A stretch of 64,000 bases of DNA from JB111 sp049856175 (GCF_049856175.1 NZ_JBNDNA010000009.1:1-64000); one strand, 5' to 3'; positions 44,788 through 54,017 are shown, counted from the stretch's first letter. A program made the numbers and translations. The notes: generated by a model not told the origin, from the sequence alone.

Positions 44788-45483
44788 CTACCCGGCCCGG
44801 CGTGCGCGGTGGACGGCGACGATGCCGCCGGACAGGTCCCGGTGCTGCACCCCGGTCCAGCCCGCCGCGCGGATCGCGTCCGAGACGCCGGCCTGGTCGG
44901 GCCAGTCCTCGATGGACTCGGCGAGGTAGGCGTAGGCGGGGTTGTTCGACGACGACAGGCGTGCGATCCGCGGCAGCGCCTGGGTGAGGAAGAACCGGTA
45001 CGTCATCCGCCACGGCGCCCACGTCGGCGTGGAGAACTCGGTGACGACCAGCCGCCCGCCCGGGCGGGTCACGCGCAGCATCTCCCGCAGGCCGGCCGCG
45101 TGGTCGACGACGTTGCGCAGCCCGTAGGAGATGGTCACCGCGTCGAAGGAGGCGTCCTCGAACGGGAGCGCGGTGGCGTCGCCCGCGACGAACGCGAGGT
45201 CCGGGCGCCGCCGCTTGCCCACCGACATCATCCCGGTGGAGAAGTCGCAGGCGACGACGTCGACGCCCCGGTCGGCGAGCTCGGCCGACGACGTGCCGGT
45301 CCCGGCGGCGAGGTCGAGCACCCGGTCCCCCGGCCCGGCGTCGAGCGCGCGTCTCGACGCGGCCCGCCAGATGCGGACCTGCCCGAGGGTGAGCACGTCG
45401 TTGGTGAGGTCGTAGCGCTGCGCGACGTCGTCGAACATCCCCGCGACCTCACGGGGGTCCTTGTCCAGGCCGGCTCGGTTCAC
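44788..45483 (-). CDS. menG: Demethylmenaquinone methyltransferase
   Basis: The 231-residue SAM-dependent methyltransferase of the UbiE/MenG family has motif I VLDLAAGTGTSS. The UbiE signatures are YDLTNDVLTLGQVRIWR near the start and SYGLRNVVDHAAGLREMLRVTRPGG. It performs the last step to menaquinone. The GTG at 45483 lacks a strong ribosome site. It is followed after 193 bp (no gene seen) by menJ. Confidence 0.93.
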   Translation of the reverse strand: MNRAGLDKDPREVAGMFDDVAQRYDLTNDVLTLGQVRIWRAASRRALDAGPGDRVLDLAAGTGTSSAELADRGVDVVACDFSTGMMSVGKRRRPDLAFVAGDATALPFEDASFDAVTISYGLRNVVDHAAGLREMLRVTRPGGRLVVTEFSTPTWAPWRMTYRFFLTQALPRIARLSSSNNPAYAYLAESIEDWPDQAGVSDAIRAAGWTGVQHRDLSGGIVAVHRARRAG

Positions 45484-45645
45484 GGGCGTCAGTCTCGCAG
45501 GTGCGGGGGGCACTGCTGCGAGGACGTCGGGCGGGACCGACCGGGACACGCCATACTCGTGCACGGAAGAGACGAGGACGTCCGCACATCCGAGGATCCG
45601 ACCGGGACGTTCTCGGCACCGACCACCCTCTGGACAGAGCTGTGC

Positions 45646-45825
45646 ATGGATCCGATCACGAGCATTCTCCTCGCCGTCGCCGCCCTGTTCGTCTGGGCCT
45701 ACGTGACGTACGTCGTCGTGCGGAGCGCGGTGCGGGACGGCCTCCGCGATCACGTTCGCCTCCAGCGGGAGTACGCGGACGGGGACGCCGGGCCGAGCAC
45801 CGCCGACCCGAGCTCGACGACGTAG
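45646..45825 (+). CDS. Small single-pass membrane protein, hypothetical
   Basis: The 59-residue protein has one N-terminal helix (ITSILLAVAALFVWAYVTYVVV) and a charged/Ser-Thr tail. It is on the opposite strand to its neighbours. The start ATG has only a weak AGAGCTG upstream. It is not recognised; function unknown. It is supported by the clean helix and the GC-rich third positions only. Confidence 0.45.
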   Translation: MDPITSILLAVAALFVWAYVTYVVVRSAVRDGLRDHVRLQREYADGDAGPSTADPSSTT

Positions 45826-45834
45826 GGCGCCGAC

Positions 45835-46164
45835 GTGTCCGACAAGTGGCAGGTTGCGCCGATCAGGCGACCGCTGCCAGTCGTTCTCGTAGCCGGGCTC
45901 GCACTGGTGGTCGCGGGCTGCGGGACCCTCCTGTTCCGCCTGCTCCGGCCCGTCAGCTTTGGTTGGACGAGGTCCCCGCCGGTGGCGCCGGAGTTCACGC
46001 CGCACATGCTCGTGCTGGACGCCGCCAATGTGCTCGCGGCCCTCGCTGTCCTCGTCGGGGTCGCCCTGGTCGCCGGCGTCGCCGGCCACCGCGTCGATCG
46101 CCCCCTCATGCACGTCGAGTGGGCGCAAGGATGCACGCGCACAGCCCGAAAAGTGCACCTCTGA
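45835..46164 (+). CDS. Two-helix membrane protein, hypothetical, tail runs into a palindromic element
   Basis: The 109-residue protein has a GTG start, two hydrophobic helices (about 14-36 and 62-84) and a short loop. The last about 17 codons lie inside the palindromic element at 46114-46175, so the native C-terminus may have been replaced. It sits 9 bp after the small membrane protein gene and may be cotranscribed with it. It is not recognised. Confidence 0.45.
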   Translation: MSDKWQVAPIRRPLPVVLVAGLALVVAGCGTLLFRLLRPVSFGWTRSPPVAPEFTPHMLVLDAANVLAALAVLVGVALVAGVAGHRVDRPLMHVEWAQGCTRTARKVHL

Positions 46165-46175
46165 GCCCACTCGAC
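46114..46175. repeat. 62-bp imperfect palindromic element (REP-like)
   Basis: The outer arms GTCGAGTGGGC (46114-46124) and GCCCACTCGAC (46165-46175) are perfectly complementary. An inner imperfect pair, AGGATGCAC and GTGCACCT, extends the stem. The loop holds CAGCCCGAAAA. It separates convergent genes and overlaps the end of the upstream coding frame. The form is that of a REP/terminator element. Confidence 0.7.
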
Positions 46176-46197
46176 GGCACCCCGAGTCGCCCGGACG

Positions 46198-47502
46198 CTA
46201 CCCGGCGGGGCTCGACGCGAGGGCGACCTCGACCTCGGACTCCTCCTCGTCACGGACGACCGTGAGGACGACCTCGTCGCCGCCGACGTGCTCCCGCACC
46301 ATCGCCGTGAGCGCCTCGGCCGAGCCGACCGGGGCACCGTCGAGGGCCGTGACGACGTCGCCCTCGCGCAGCCCGGCCGCCGCGGCCGGGCTGCCGGGCT
46401 CGACGGCCCGGACGGCGGCACCGGCACGGACCTCGCCGCCGGCGGCCGCCTCGCCGTCCTCGAGGCCGACACCGAGGAACGCGTGGTCGGCGCTGCCGTC
46501 GGAGATGAGCTCGCCGGCCACGCGCGAGGCGAGGTCCACGGGGATGGCGAAGCCGACGCCGATGCTGCCCGACTGCTCGCCCGACCCGGACATCGTGGCG
46601 ATCGAGCTCGTGATGCCGACGACCCGACCCTCCGAGTCGAAGAGCGGACCACCGGAGTTGCCCGGGTTGACCGCGGCGTCGACCTGGACGGCGGCGGTGA
46701 CGGCGGCCTCGCCCGAGCCGTCCGAGGTGGCGACCGGACGGTCGAGGGCGGAGACGATGCCGGTCGTCGCGGTCGAGCGCAGGCCGAGCGGGTTGCCGAC
46801 GGCCAGCACCGAGTCGCCGACCGCGAGGTCCGCGTCGGAGCCGAACGTGGCGGGGGTCAGGTCCTCCGGCGGGTCGGCGATCGTGAGGACGGCCAGGTCG
46901 GAGGACTCGTCGGTGCCGGCCACCTCGGCCTCGAGCAGGCGGCCGTCGTCGAGGGTGAGGGCGACGGTGCGCGCGCCGGCGACGACGTGGGCGTTGGTCA
47001 GCACGTGACCCTGGTCGTCGATGATCACCCCGGACCCCGTGCCGGAGCCCCGCTCGGTCTCGACCGAGACGGCGACGACCGACGGGGTCACCTCGGCGAC
47101 CACGTCGCTCCAGCCGGCGTCGCTCGACGCGCTGGCGGGCAGGGCGGCACCGGTCTGCCCGGAGCCGTCCGCGGTGGTGGCGCCCGAGCCGTCCGCGGGA
47201 TCGGCCCCGGCACCCCGGTCCACGGCGGCCTGCGCCGCGACGAGCGCCGCCGCCGGCCCGGCGTCGTCCGTGGCGCGGGTGAGCGCGACGGTGGTCCCGG
47301 AGGCGAGCACGCCGGCGAGGACGGCCGCGAGGACGACGTGCCTCGAGCCGGTCGGGCGTGCGGCGGGCGCGCCCACAGTCCCGGGCCGGCTCGCCGGCGC
47401 GGGCGCGACGCTCGCCGAGGCGGGGTCGGCCGCGGGCGGCGAGGTCGGCGAGGCGACCCACCGGGTCCGCGGGTCGTTCGGCGGCAGGTGCTGCTCGGTC
47501 AT
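46198..47502 (-). CDS. HtrA/DegP-type membrane-anchored serine protease with PDZ domain
   Basis: The 434-residue protein has a Pro/Ala-rich cytosolic start, one transmembrane helix (about 54-74), then a trypsin-like domain. The triad is H172 (TNAHVV), D202 (SSDLAVL) and S283 (GNSGGPL). A C-terminal PDZ domain follows (about 345-430, GSPAAAAGLREGDVV). It should degrade or sense misfolded proteins outside the membrane. The ATG at 47502 has GAGGAG upstream. Confidence 0.93.
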   Translation of the reverse strand: MTEQHLPPNDPRTRWVASPTSPPAADPASASVAPAPASRPGTVGAPAARPTGSRHVVLAAVLAGVLASGTTVALTRATDDAGPAAALVAAQAAVDRGAGADPADGSGATTADGSGQTGAALPASASSDAGWSDVVAEVTPSVVAVSVETERGSGTGSGVIIDDQGHVLTNAHVVAGARTVALTLDDGRLLEAEVAGTDESSDLAVLTIADPPEDLTPATFGSDADLAVGDSVLAVGNPLGLRSTATTGIVSALDRPVATSDGSGEAAVTAAVQVDAAVNPGNSGGPLFDSEGRVVGITSSIATMSGSGEQSGSIGVGFAIPVDLASRVAGELISDGSADHAFLGVGLEDGEAAAGGEVRAGAAVRAVEPGSPAAAAGLREGDVVTALDGAPVGSAEALTAMVREHVGGDEVVLTVVRDEEESEVEVALASSPAG

Positions 47503-47645
47503 GGCGTGCTCCTCATGCTCTTCCGTGGGGACGAGGTACACGCAACACGGCCCGGCTCGACGCCCGCCGGGGATCACCTGCCCGCCGGCTGGACGCCCGC
47601 GGGCGAACCTGGGAACGCGCTGGGTGTCCGGAGTGCTCGTAGGCG

Positions 47646-48914
47646 TCAGTGGCGGGCAGCGGCGGCTTCGAGGGCCTCCCGCATGGGACGCAGCTTGCCC
47701 ACGGTTTCGGCGAGCTCGTCCTCGGGGTCGGCGCCCGCGACGATGCCGCCGCCGGCGAACAGGCGGATCGAGTGGTCCTCGACCTGACCGCAACGGAGCG
47801 CGAGCCCGATCTCGCCGTCGCCGTCGGCGTCGATCCAGCCGACCGGACCGGCGTACCGGCCGCGGTCGTGCGCCTCGCGGCGGGCGATGATCGCCATTGC
47901 CGTATCGCGTGGGGTGCCGGCAACGGCGGCCGTCGGATGGATGGCGGCGACGATGCCGAGCAGGCCGAGGTCGGAGCTGGGGCGCCCCGCGACGTCCGTG
48001 GCCAGGTGGTAGATGTTCGGCTGCTCGAGGACGAACGGGGCGGGATCCCGCTCCTCGAGCTCGAGGACGGCGGCGAGCCCCTCCACGACGGAACGGGCCG
48101 CGTGCGCATGCTCCTCGGCGAACCGCCGAGAGGTGCTGATCTCGGCGACCAGGTCCGTGTCGGGTCGGCTCCCGCGCGGGAGCGAACCCGCGAGAACGCG
48201 CGATCGCACGCGCTCACCCGTCCGGGCGGCAAGCAACTCGGGTGTCGCTCCTACGAGGCCGCCGACGACGAACGTCCAGGCGTCCGGGTAGGCCTCGGCG
48301 AGGCGCGCCGGAAGCGCGTTGAGCACCTCGGGCGACTCGTGCCGAACCAGCGCACGCGAGGTGACGACCTTTCGCACGTCTCCCCCGGCGATGTCCGTGA
48401 GCACCTGCTTCACGAGATCGACGTAGCGGGCCTCGTCCATGCCGGGGTCGATGTCCGGGTCGCCCACACCGTCGACCTGTGCACATGACCCGGCCGGTTC
48501 GAGCTCACGCGCAGCGTGCAGGACCCCGGCACACTCGGCATCGGCGTCGAGCGCCTCGCCCACAGATGCCAGGTTCACTGTCTGGCGCCAGGTTATTGCG
48601 CGGTCCCCGATGCGCACGACGTCCGCCGGTACGTGAAGGATCGACGAGGTCGGCGAGCTGTCGGAGAAGGTCGAGGCCACGAAGGCGACCGGAGTGTGGC
48701 CACCGGAAGCGCTGACGTCGAGAGCCCGCCAGAGGGCCTCCAGTCGCGCGAGACGATCGGGGCCGGTGAGGCCGACACGAACTCCCCCGCGAGCCACGAG
48801 GCCTCGGCCCTCGCGAAGCCAGATCGCCGCCTGTCGGACACCCCCGGGTGCGAGCGCCTCCTCGAGCGGCGCACCAACCGTGCTGGCCGGATAATCCGTA
48901 GGCGTGTGATCCAT
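47646..48914 (-). CDS. menF: Isochorismate synthase
   Basis: The 422-residue chorismate-binding enzyme has the catalytic region RKVVTSRALV, the GATPELLAARTGERVRSRVLAGS run, and the C-terminal LFAGGGIVAGADPEDELAET motif. Chorismate to isochorismate is the entry step of menaquinone synthesis. The other men genes lie 6-12 kb away, beyond an accessory operon. A salicylate or enterobactin-type role is less likely because no siderophore genes are near. Confidence 0.9.
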   Translation of the reverse strand: MDHTPTDYPASTVGAPLEEALAPGGVRQAAIWLREGRGLVARGGVRVGLTGPDRLARLEALWRALDVSASGGHTPVAFVASTFSDSSPTSSILHVPADVVRIGDRAITWRQTVNLASVGEALDADAECAGVLHAARELEPAGSCAQVDGVGDPDIDPGMDEARYVDLVKQVLTDIAGGDVRKVVTSRALVRHESPEVLNALPARLAEAYPDAWTFVVGGLVGATPELLAARTGERVRSRVLAGSLPRGSRPDTDLVAEISTSRRFAEEHAHAARSVVEGLAAVLELEERDPAPFVLEQPNIYHLATDVAGRPSSDLGLLGIVAAIHPTAAVAGTPRDTAMAIIARREAHDRGRYAGPVGWIDADGDGEIGLALRCGQVEDHSIRLFAGGGIVAGADPEDELAETVGKLRPMREALEAAAARH

Positions 48915-49033
48915 GCGTGGTTCCCTCTCGCGTCGAGCCTCGCTGCCCCGGTTGCTCCGGCCCGGGATGACCGGGGCGGGCGGCTCTCACCCGCCCCGGT
49001 CGGTTCTGATCAGACGTTGCCGACCGACGGCTG

Positions 49034-50053
49034 CTACTCGGTCGGCGCGTTCTCTGCGAACCGCGTATCGACGAGGTCCTCGAGCGGGACATCGTTGTCG
49101 AAGTCGAACAGGCCTGCCGCTCGGAACGCCTCCTGCTGGAGCTGGAGCTGCTCGGTGGCGGGCGCGAGGTCCGGCTCCCACACATAGGACGGGTTGGCCT
49201 CCAGTACCTCGAGGTCCTGGCCCGTGGCGTCGGCGAGGATCTGGAGGATCTCAGGGTCGTACGGGTCGTCCTGGAGGTCGAGGGAGCCGCGGACGAGCGC
49301 GTCGAAGAACGGCTGCGCGAGGTCCGAGTCGATGAACTCCTCGTTGTAGATGACACCGGAGGCGATGGTTCCGGCCGGCGGGAGTGCGAACTGCTCCGCG
49401 GTGCCGTCCTCCTCCATCGCGGTGGTGAAGGGGGCAGGTGGCATCGCCGCATCCGCCTGGCCGTTCGTCAGGGCTCCCGCCATGTCGCCGAAGCCCACGT
49501 TAAGGACCTCGATGTCGTTAAGTGTGAGGTCGGCCTCGAGGAGAACCGCCGCGAACTGGTACGCGCCGGCACCCCCAAGGCCGCCCGACAGTGCGACGGT
49601 GCGTCCCTCGAGGTCGGAGATCTCACTGATCTCGCCGGACTCGACGAGGTCGGTAGCCACCATGAGCGCGGTGGGCGAGTTGTCGGGCTCACCACCGCCA
49701 CCTCCCATGGAGCCGACCACGCGGATCTCCAGCTCGTCATTGACCGCTGAGAACAGGCCCGAACCGAAGCCTGCGATGAGGACATCGGCCTGGCCGGCGG
49801 CGGTAAGCGGGATGGCGTCCTGACCAGCCTGGACCGTGTCGAGCGACAGCTCGATGCCGGCCTCCTCGAAGTAACCACGTTCGTCCGCCACGTACAGGGG
49901 CGCGAACAGCGTCGACGGCACATGAATGACGTCGACCGTCTCGAGTCCTTCGGCATCGCCGCCGTCACCATCGTCATCGGCCCCTCCGCACGCTCCGAGC
50001 GTGAGGGCAAGTCCCGCCGCGGCTGCGGCGGCGATCGGGGTCTGTCGTCTCAT
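49034..50053 (-). CDS. ABC substrate-binding lipoprotein, NMT1/SsuA/TauA-like
   Basis: The 339-residue protein has a signal peptide ending in lipobox LTLGAC (Cys about 22), then an acidic linker. The NMT1/THI5-like fold follows (FAPLYVADERGYFEEAGIELSL, ADVLIAGFGSGLFSAV). It is an extracellular receptor for a small organic ligand (sulfonate, nitrate, pyrimidine or aromatic acid class). The ATG at 50053 has AAGGAGAG directly upstream. It is the last gene of the six-gene neighbourhood read on this strand. Confidence 0.9.
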   Translation of the reverse strand: MRRQTPIAAAAAAGLALTLGACGGADDDGDGGDAEGLETVDVIHVPSTLFAPLYVADERGYFEEAGIELSLDTVQAGQDAIPLTAAGQADVLIAGFGSGLFSAVNDELEIRVVGSMGGGGGEPDNSPTALMVATDLVESGEISEISDLEGRTVALSGGLGGAGAYQFAAVLLEADLTLNDIEVLNVGFGDMAGALTNGQADAAMPPAPFTTAMEEDGTAEQFALPPAGTIASGVIYNEEFIDSDLAQPFFDALVRGSLDLQDDPYDPEILQILADATGQDLEVLEANPSYVWEPDLAPATEQLQLQQEAFRAAGLFDFDNDVPLEDLVDTRFAENAPTE

Positions 50054-50081
50054 CTTCTCTCCTTGTGGGTGAACGAACCGG

Positions 50082-50996
50082 TCACCGGTTCGAGCGACGA
50101 CTCCGTCGTCGTCCTGCGCCGTCGCGCCGCCACGGCACGGCAAGACGCTCGACGACGTTGACCACGAGCGTGACCAACGCGCCCAGCAGCGCCACGGCAA
50201 CGAGACCGACGTACATCTTCTCCGGCTGGAACAGCTGCCAGGAGTTCCAGATCAGGTAGCCCAGACCGGAGTCCGAGGCCACGAACTCGACCGCGGTCAC
50301 GATGACCACGCCGAGGCCGGCAGCCACCCGGAACCCCGTGAACACAGCCGGAAGGATGCCCGGCAGGATCACGTGCACGAGCCGCTTGGTACCCACGGCG
50401 CCATAGGCGGTCGCCGCCTCCTGGACCTTGGCGTCGAGCTGACGGATTCCACCCTGGGTGTTGATCTGGAGGACGAAGAACACCGTCACCGCGACCGCGA
50501 TGATCCGGGAGGTGTCGTTGAGCCCGAAGATGAGGAAGAGCAGCGGCAGGATCGCGATCTTCGGGAGTGCGTACAACGCCGAGAACAGGGGGCCGAATGC
50601 CGCGTTGGCCGCCCGTGACATTCCGAGCAGCATGCCGACGACCACGCCGAGGAAGCCGCCGGCGACGTAGCCCGTGGCGAACCGGTAGACGGTGACGGCG
50701 ATGTGATCGCCCAGCTCGCCCGAGGCGAGCATCTCCCAGGTTCGACGGAACACCTCGCTCGGCGCCGAGAAGAGGCGTGCATCGATCGCGCCCGTCCGCG
50801 CGCCCCACTCCCACAGTGCCAGCAGCAGGATGGGCGTACCGATCGAAAGCACGAGGTCGCGGGCACGCAGCCGCTTCGCACGGGCCGCTTCGGCCCGCGC
50901 GGCCTGCTCGACGACGGAGTCGTCGATGCGTCGTTCGCCGTCGGCACCTCGGTGGCGGTTGTCCGTCTCGGCCGTCCGCGCGGTTCCGGTGCTCAT
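50082..50996 (-). CDS. ABC transporter permease, SsuC/TauC type
   Basis: The 304-residue protein has a hydrophilic N-terminus of about 48 residues, six helices and the EAA loop (EAATAYGAVGTKRLVHVILPGILP). It forms the membrane channel with the ATPase encoded just upstream. The ATG overlaps the ATPase stop (ATGA). Confidence 0.92.
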   Translation of the reverse strand: MSTGTARTAETDNRHRGADGERRIDDSVVEQAARAEAARAKRLRARDLVLSIGTPILLLALWEWGARTGAIDARLFSAPSEVFRRTWEMLASGELGDHIAVTVYRFATGYVAGGFLGVVVGMLLGMSRAANAAFGPLFSALYALPKIAILPLLFLIFGLNDTSRIIAVAVTVFFVLQINTQGGIRQLDAKVQEAATAYGAVGTKRLVHVILPGILPAVFTGFRVAAGLGVVIVTAVEFVASDSGLGYLIWNSWQLFQPEKMYVGLVAVALLGALVTLVVNVVERLAVPWRRDGAGRRRSRRSNR

Positions 50997-51772
50997 ACGC
51001 CGGCCCCCTCGCTCGCCATGACCTCATCACGCAGGTCGTTCCAGATGCCGTAGCGCAGCTCGGCGAAGTCTGCCGTGGCCTCGAGCCCCATCGTGCGGGG
51101 CCGCTCGAACGGGACGGCGATCTCGCGGCGGATGCGCCCGGGACGGGCGGACATCATCACGACGCGGTCGCCGAGGAGGATGGCTTCCTCGATGGAGTGC
51201 GTGACGAGGACGACCGTCTTGCGCTCCTTCTCCCACAGATCGATGAGGAGCTCCTGCATGAGCTGCCGCGTCTGGGCGTCCAGGGCACCGAGCGGCTCAT
51301 CCATGAGAAGGAGGTCGGAACCCGTGGCGAAGGCACGGGCGATGGCGGTGCGCTGCCGCATGCCACCGGACAGGTTGTGCGGATAGGCGTCCTCGAAATC
51401 GCTCAGCCCGACAGCGTGGATCCACTCGCGGGCGGTGGCGATGCGGCTCGCCCGCCCCACACCGTTCATGCGCAGACCGAAAGCCACGTTCTCGAGAACC
51501 GTGTACCAGGGGAAGACGCCATGCTCCTGGAACACAAAGGCTGGCCGGTCGGGCGTCGCCATGGCGACCTCGCCCGCGGTCGCGGTCTCGAGGCCGCCGA
51601 TGATGCGCAGGAGCGTCGACTTGCCGCACCCGGACGGGCCAAGGATGCAGACGAACTCACCCTCGTCGACGTTCAGGGCAACGTGGTCGAGCGCCACGGT
51701 CGTGCCGGCGGCCGAAAAGAAGACCTTGGAGATGTCGCGCGCCTGAATCGCGCTGGAGCCTGGGGAAGTCAC
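50993..51772 (-). CDS. ABC transporter ATP-binding protein, SsuB/TauB type
   Basis: The 259-residue ATPase has Walker A GPSGCGKST, signature LSGGMRQRTAIARAF, Walker B LLLMDEPLGALD, and the H-switch VTHSIEEAILLGDRV. The GTG at 51772 overlaps the stop of the epimerase gene (GTGA), which ties importer and enzymes together in one operon. Confidence 0.93.
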   Translation of the reverse strand: MTSPGSSAIQARDISKVFFSAAGTTVALDHVALNVDEGEFVCILGPSGCGKSTLLRIIGGLETATAGEVAMATPDRPAFVFQEHGVFPWYTVLENVAFGLRMNGVGRASRIATAREWIHAVGLSDFEDAYPHNLSGGMRQRTAIARAFATGSDLLLMDEPLGALDAQTRQLMQELLIDLWEKERKTVVLVTHSIEEAILLGDRVVMMSARPGRIRREIAVPFERPRTMGLEATADFAELRYGIWNDLRDEVMASEGAGV

Positions 51773-52632
51773 TGGGCCTCCGGGTAGGTGGTTGAGCCGG
51801 ACGCGCGCGGCGGCTCCGGTGAGCAGAATTCTCCACCGAGCAGATGGAGCCAGCCGGCGGACTGATCGTGCTCGACGGGGGTCTCGAGCACTCGGTCACG
51901 GTATTCCTCGGCGTCGTCCTGCGGCGTGAAGCCGATGCGTGCGGCGCCAGTGGAGCTCACATACCGGCCTGAGTTGGCGGAGACCCCGAAGACAGTGGTG
52001 CAGCCGACGACCTGGGCCGCGACCGACGCGAGCACGAGCCGGCCGGCATCGGCGGGCGAGAGCCATGTCCGCAAGTGCCGCCTTCCGGTCGGCTCCGCCT
52101 GCCTGCTGGCGATGCGCAGGAGGACGACCTCGAGTCTCCACCGGTCCGCGTACATCGAACCGAGCGCCTCGACCGCTGCCTTCGAGGCGCCGTAAAAGGT
52201 GTTCGGACGCACGGCGACATCGTCGGGGACACGGTCCTCCTCCGGGACGTGCGTGAGATCGAGCCCGGTGGCCACGTCGGGGGCCGGCACGAATCCGACG
52301 GCGTGGATCGAGCTTGCGAGGACAGCGCGGCGCACGCCGATGAGCCGTGCCGCCTCGAGGGCGACCTGGGTGCCGCGCACGTTGACGTCCCACAGCCGGT
52401 CGGGGTCGTCCTCGAGCGGGATGCCGGCGAGGTGGACGAGTGCGTCGGCGCCCGCGATCGCCGCGCGCATCTCGGCGAGGTCGGTGACATCTGCCCGGAA
52501 CGGCACGAGGCCGGGCCGAGCGTTCGGCGGCGCGAGATCGACCGCCACGACCTCATGCCCCGCCTCGAGCAGCGCGGGAATGACGTCGGCGGCCAGGGAG
52601 CCCCCGGCTCCGGTCAGGACGATGCGGCTCAT
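51769..52632 (-). CDS. NAD-dependent epimerase/dehydratase, uronate-dehydrogenase-like
   Basis: The 287-residue extended SDR has the N-terminal motif TGAGGSLAADVIP and catalytic YGASK. Short length and similarity in layout to uronate dehydrogenases (for example VHLAGIPLEDD, HAVGFV) suggest oxidation or epimerisation of a sugar-acid-type substrate. The assignment is tentative. It lies between the FAD enzyme and the importer in the same operon. Confidence 0.8.
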   Translation of the reverse strand: MSRIVLTGAGGSLAADVIPALLEAGHEVVAVDLAPPNARPGLVPFRADVTDLAEMRAAIAGADALVHLAGIPLEDDPDRLWDVNVRGTQVALEAARLIGVRRAVLASSIHAVGFVPAPDVATGLDLTHVPEEDRVPDDVAVRPNTFYGASKAAVEALGSMYADRWRLEVVLLRIASRQAEPTGRRHLRTWLSPADAGRLVLASVAAQVVGCTTVFGVSANSGRYVSSTGAARIGFTPQDDAEEYRDRVLETPVEHDQSAGWLHLLGGEFCSPEPPRASGSTTYPEAQ

Positions 52633-52660
52633 GGCGCGCCTCCTCTCGTCGGTGCGGACG

Positions 52661-53905
52661 TCACAGAAGCGCCCTCTGCTCCGCGAGCACCGACCGGGTC
52701 CACGCGACGTCCCGACCCCGGCCGTCGGCATAACCGGCAGCGGCGATGCCGGCAGCGTGGCCCGTACCGAACGAGGTGCCCATGACGCGCACCGACCCGA
52801 AGGCGTGCGGGTCGGCCGAGACGATACGACCGCCGAGGAATAGGCCCTCATGACTGGCGGATGCGACCGCGCCGTACTGGATGTCGAAGTGTCCGCGGTC
52901 GGCGACGCGCTCGTAGCGTGTGACTCCCGGCTCGAGGTGGAGCTCCATCGGCCAGCCGCCGCGAGCCACCGCCGTGTCGGGGTAGCGAGCGCCGGTCCGG
53001 ACGTCGTCGGCGGTCACGGTGGTAGTACCTGCTCCGCGACGTGCCTCGCGGATGCCGATCTGTGGGCCGGTGGACAGCAGGTGCGCGTCTGACCAGCCGG
53101 GAATGCCCTCGCGCAGTGCACGTAGGTAGTGCCAGCTCTCCGCACGGCTCTCGATCTCGGCCCGGGTGAGGTCGCGCGGGTCGAGTGCGTCGACAACCTG
53201 GTCGGCGAGGAGGAGCATGACGTCGCCGACCACGGGGGTGCGCACGGCGATCCCGCTCGTCCGGTCGATTGGCGCCCCGGTGCGCTCGATGTATGCGCCG
53301 ACAGCGGCGTCGAGCACCGACGGTGTGATCTCCGGACCGCCGTCGGCGATGCCCCCGATCCGCATGACCTGCGTCGCAGCCTGTCGGTCCGCGACGGCGG
53401 AGACCTCCATCGTGGCGCCGAGCTGGCCTGCGAGGGCGCCGTCGCCGGAGCAGTCGACGACTGCGCGCGCGACGACCGTGTCGACACCTCCGCGGTGCAG
53501 GAGGTCGAGCTCGAAGGGACCCTCGGCGGCGCCCCGCGCGCCGGCCAGCGTGGTGTGCAGCAGGAGGTCGACGTCGGAGTCCAGCACGAGCTCGTCGTAG
53601 ACCCGCTTCATCGTCTCGAGGTCGAGCAGCACGATGGTGTTGCCCGTGGAGCTGACGGTGTGGACCTTGTACAGGTCCTGGGCGGCGAGCCGGTCAAGGA
53701 CGTCCTGACCGATACCGGCGACCACCTGGCGACGCTGCTGGTCGAAGAAGCCACAGTGAGTAAGGACGCTCGAGACAGTGGCCGCGCCGCCGAGGTAGCC
53801 GTAGCGTTCGACGAGCAAGGTGCGGGCCCCCGTACGGGACGCTCCGACGGCAGCCGCGATCCCAGCTGCTCCACCGCCGACGACGACGACGTCGTACTCC
53901 ACCAT
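52661..53905 (-). CDS. FAD-dependent oxidoreductase (FAD_oxidored family)
   Basis: The 414-residue flavoprotein has N-terminal YDVVVVGGGAAGIAAAVGA, then LVERYGYLGGAATVS and a C-terminal GRIVSADPHAFGSVRVMGT loop closing the FAD site. Family members dehydrogenate diverse small substrates. The native substrate is unknown but is presumably imported by the adjacent ABC system. The ATG at 53905 has AAGGGAG upstream, favoured over the one at 53932. It is the first gene of the operon, divergent from lysR. Confidence 0.85.
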   Translation of the reverse strand: MVEYDVVVVGGGAAGIAAAVGASRTGARTLLVERYGYLGGAATVSSVLTHCGFFDQQRRQVVAGIGQDVLDRLAAQDLYKVHTVSSTGNTIVLLDLETMKRVYDELVLDSDVDLLLHTTLAGARGAAEGPFELDLLHRGGVDTVVARAVVDCSGDGALAGQLGATMEVSAVADRQAATQVMRIGGIADGGPEITPSVLDAAVGAYIERTGAPIDRTSGIAVRTPVVGDVMLLLADQVVDALDPRDLTRAEIESRAESWHYLRALREGIPGWSDAHLLSTGPQIGIREARRGAGTTTVTADDVRTGARYPDTAVARGGWPMELHLEPGVTRYERVADRGHFDIQYGAVASASHEGLFLGGRIVSADPHAFGSVRVMGTSFGTGHAAGIAAAGYADGRGRDVAWTRSVLAEQRALL

Positions 53906-53961
53906 GCACGCTCCCTTGCGTCCGTCGGCCACCCGGGCGAGTGCCGACAGACAGGCTCACA

Positions 53962-53978
53962 CGGTTGGTCGGCAACCG
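53962..53978. promoter_or_regulatory. Palindrome CGGTTG-N5-CAACCG, candidate LysR recognition site
   Basis: A perfect 6-bp-arm palindrome lies in the FAD-operon/lysR intergenic region. Its centre is about 40 bp (four helical turns) from the second palindrome at 54003-54017, on the same face of the helix. Confidence 0.5.
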
Positions 53979-54002
53979 GAATTGCCTCCTCCCCTCGTGG
54001 CC

Positions 54003-54017
54003 ATGCCCAGGAGGCAT
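54003..54017. promoter_or_regulatory. LTTR box ATGCC-N5-GGCAT (T-N11-A), overlapping lysR -10
   Basis: The site has the exact T-N11-A spacing of LysR-family boxes with 5-bp symmetric arms. Its last base is the first base of a TAGGTT -10-like box at 54017-54022, six bases before the lysR GTG. Binding here should repress lysR itself. Confidence 0.65.

Noticed and set aside
46198..47502. Possible mycosin (MycP) for the type VII system
   Set aside because: The triad order and GNSGGPL motif with a PDZ domain are those of a trypsin-like HtrA protease, not a subtilisin-type mycosin.
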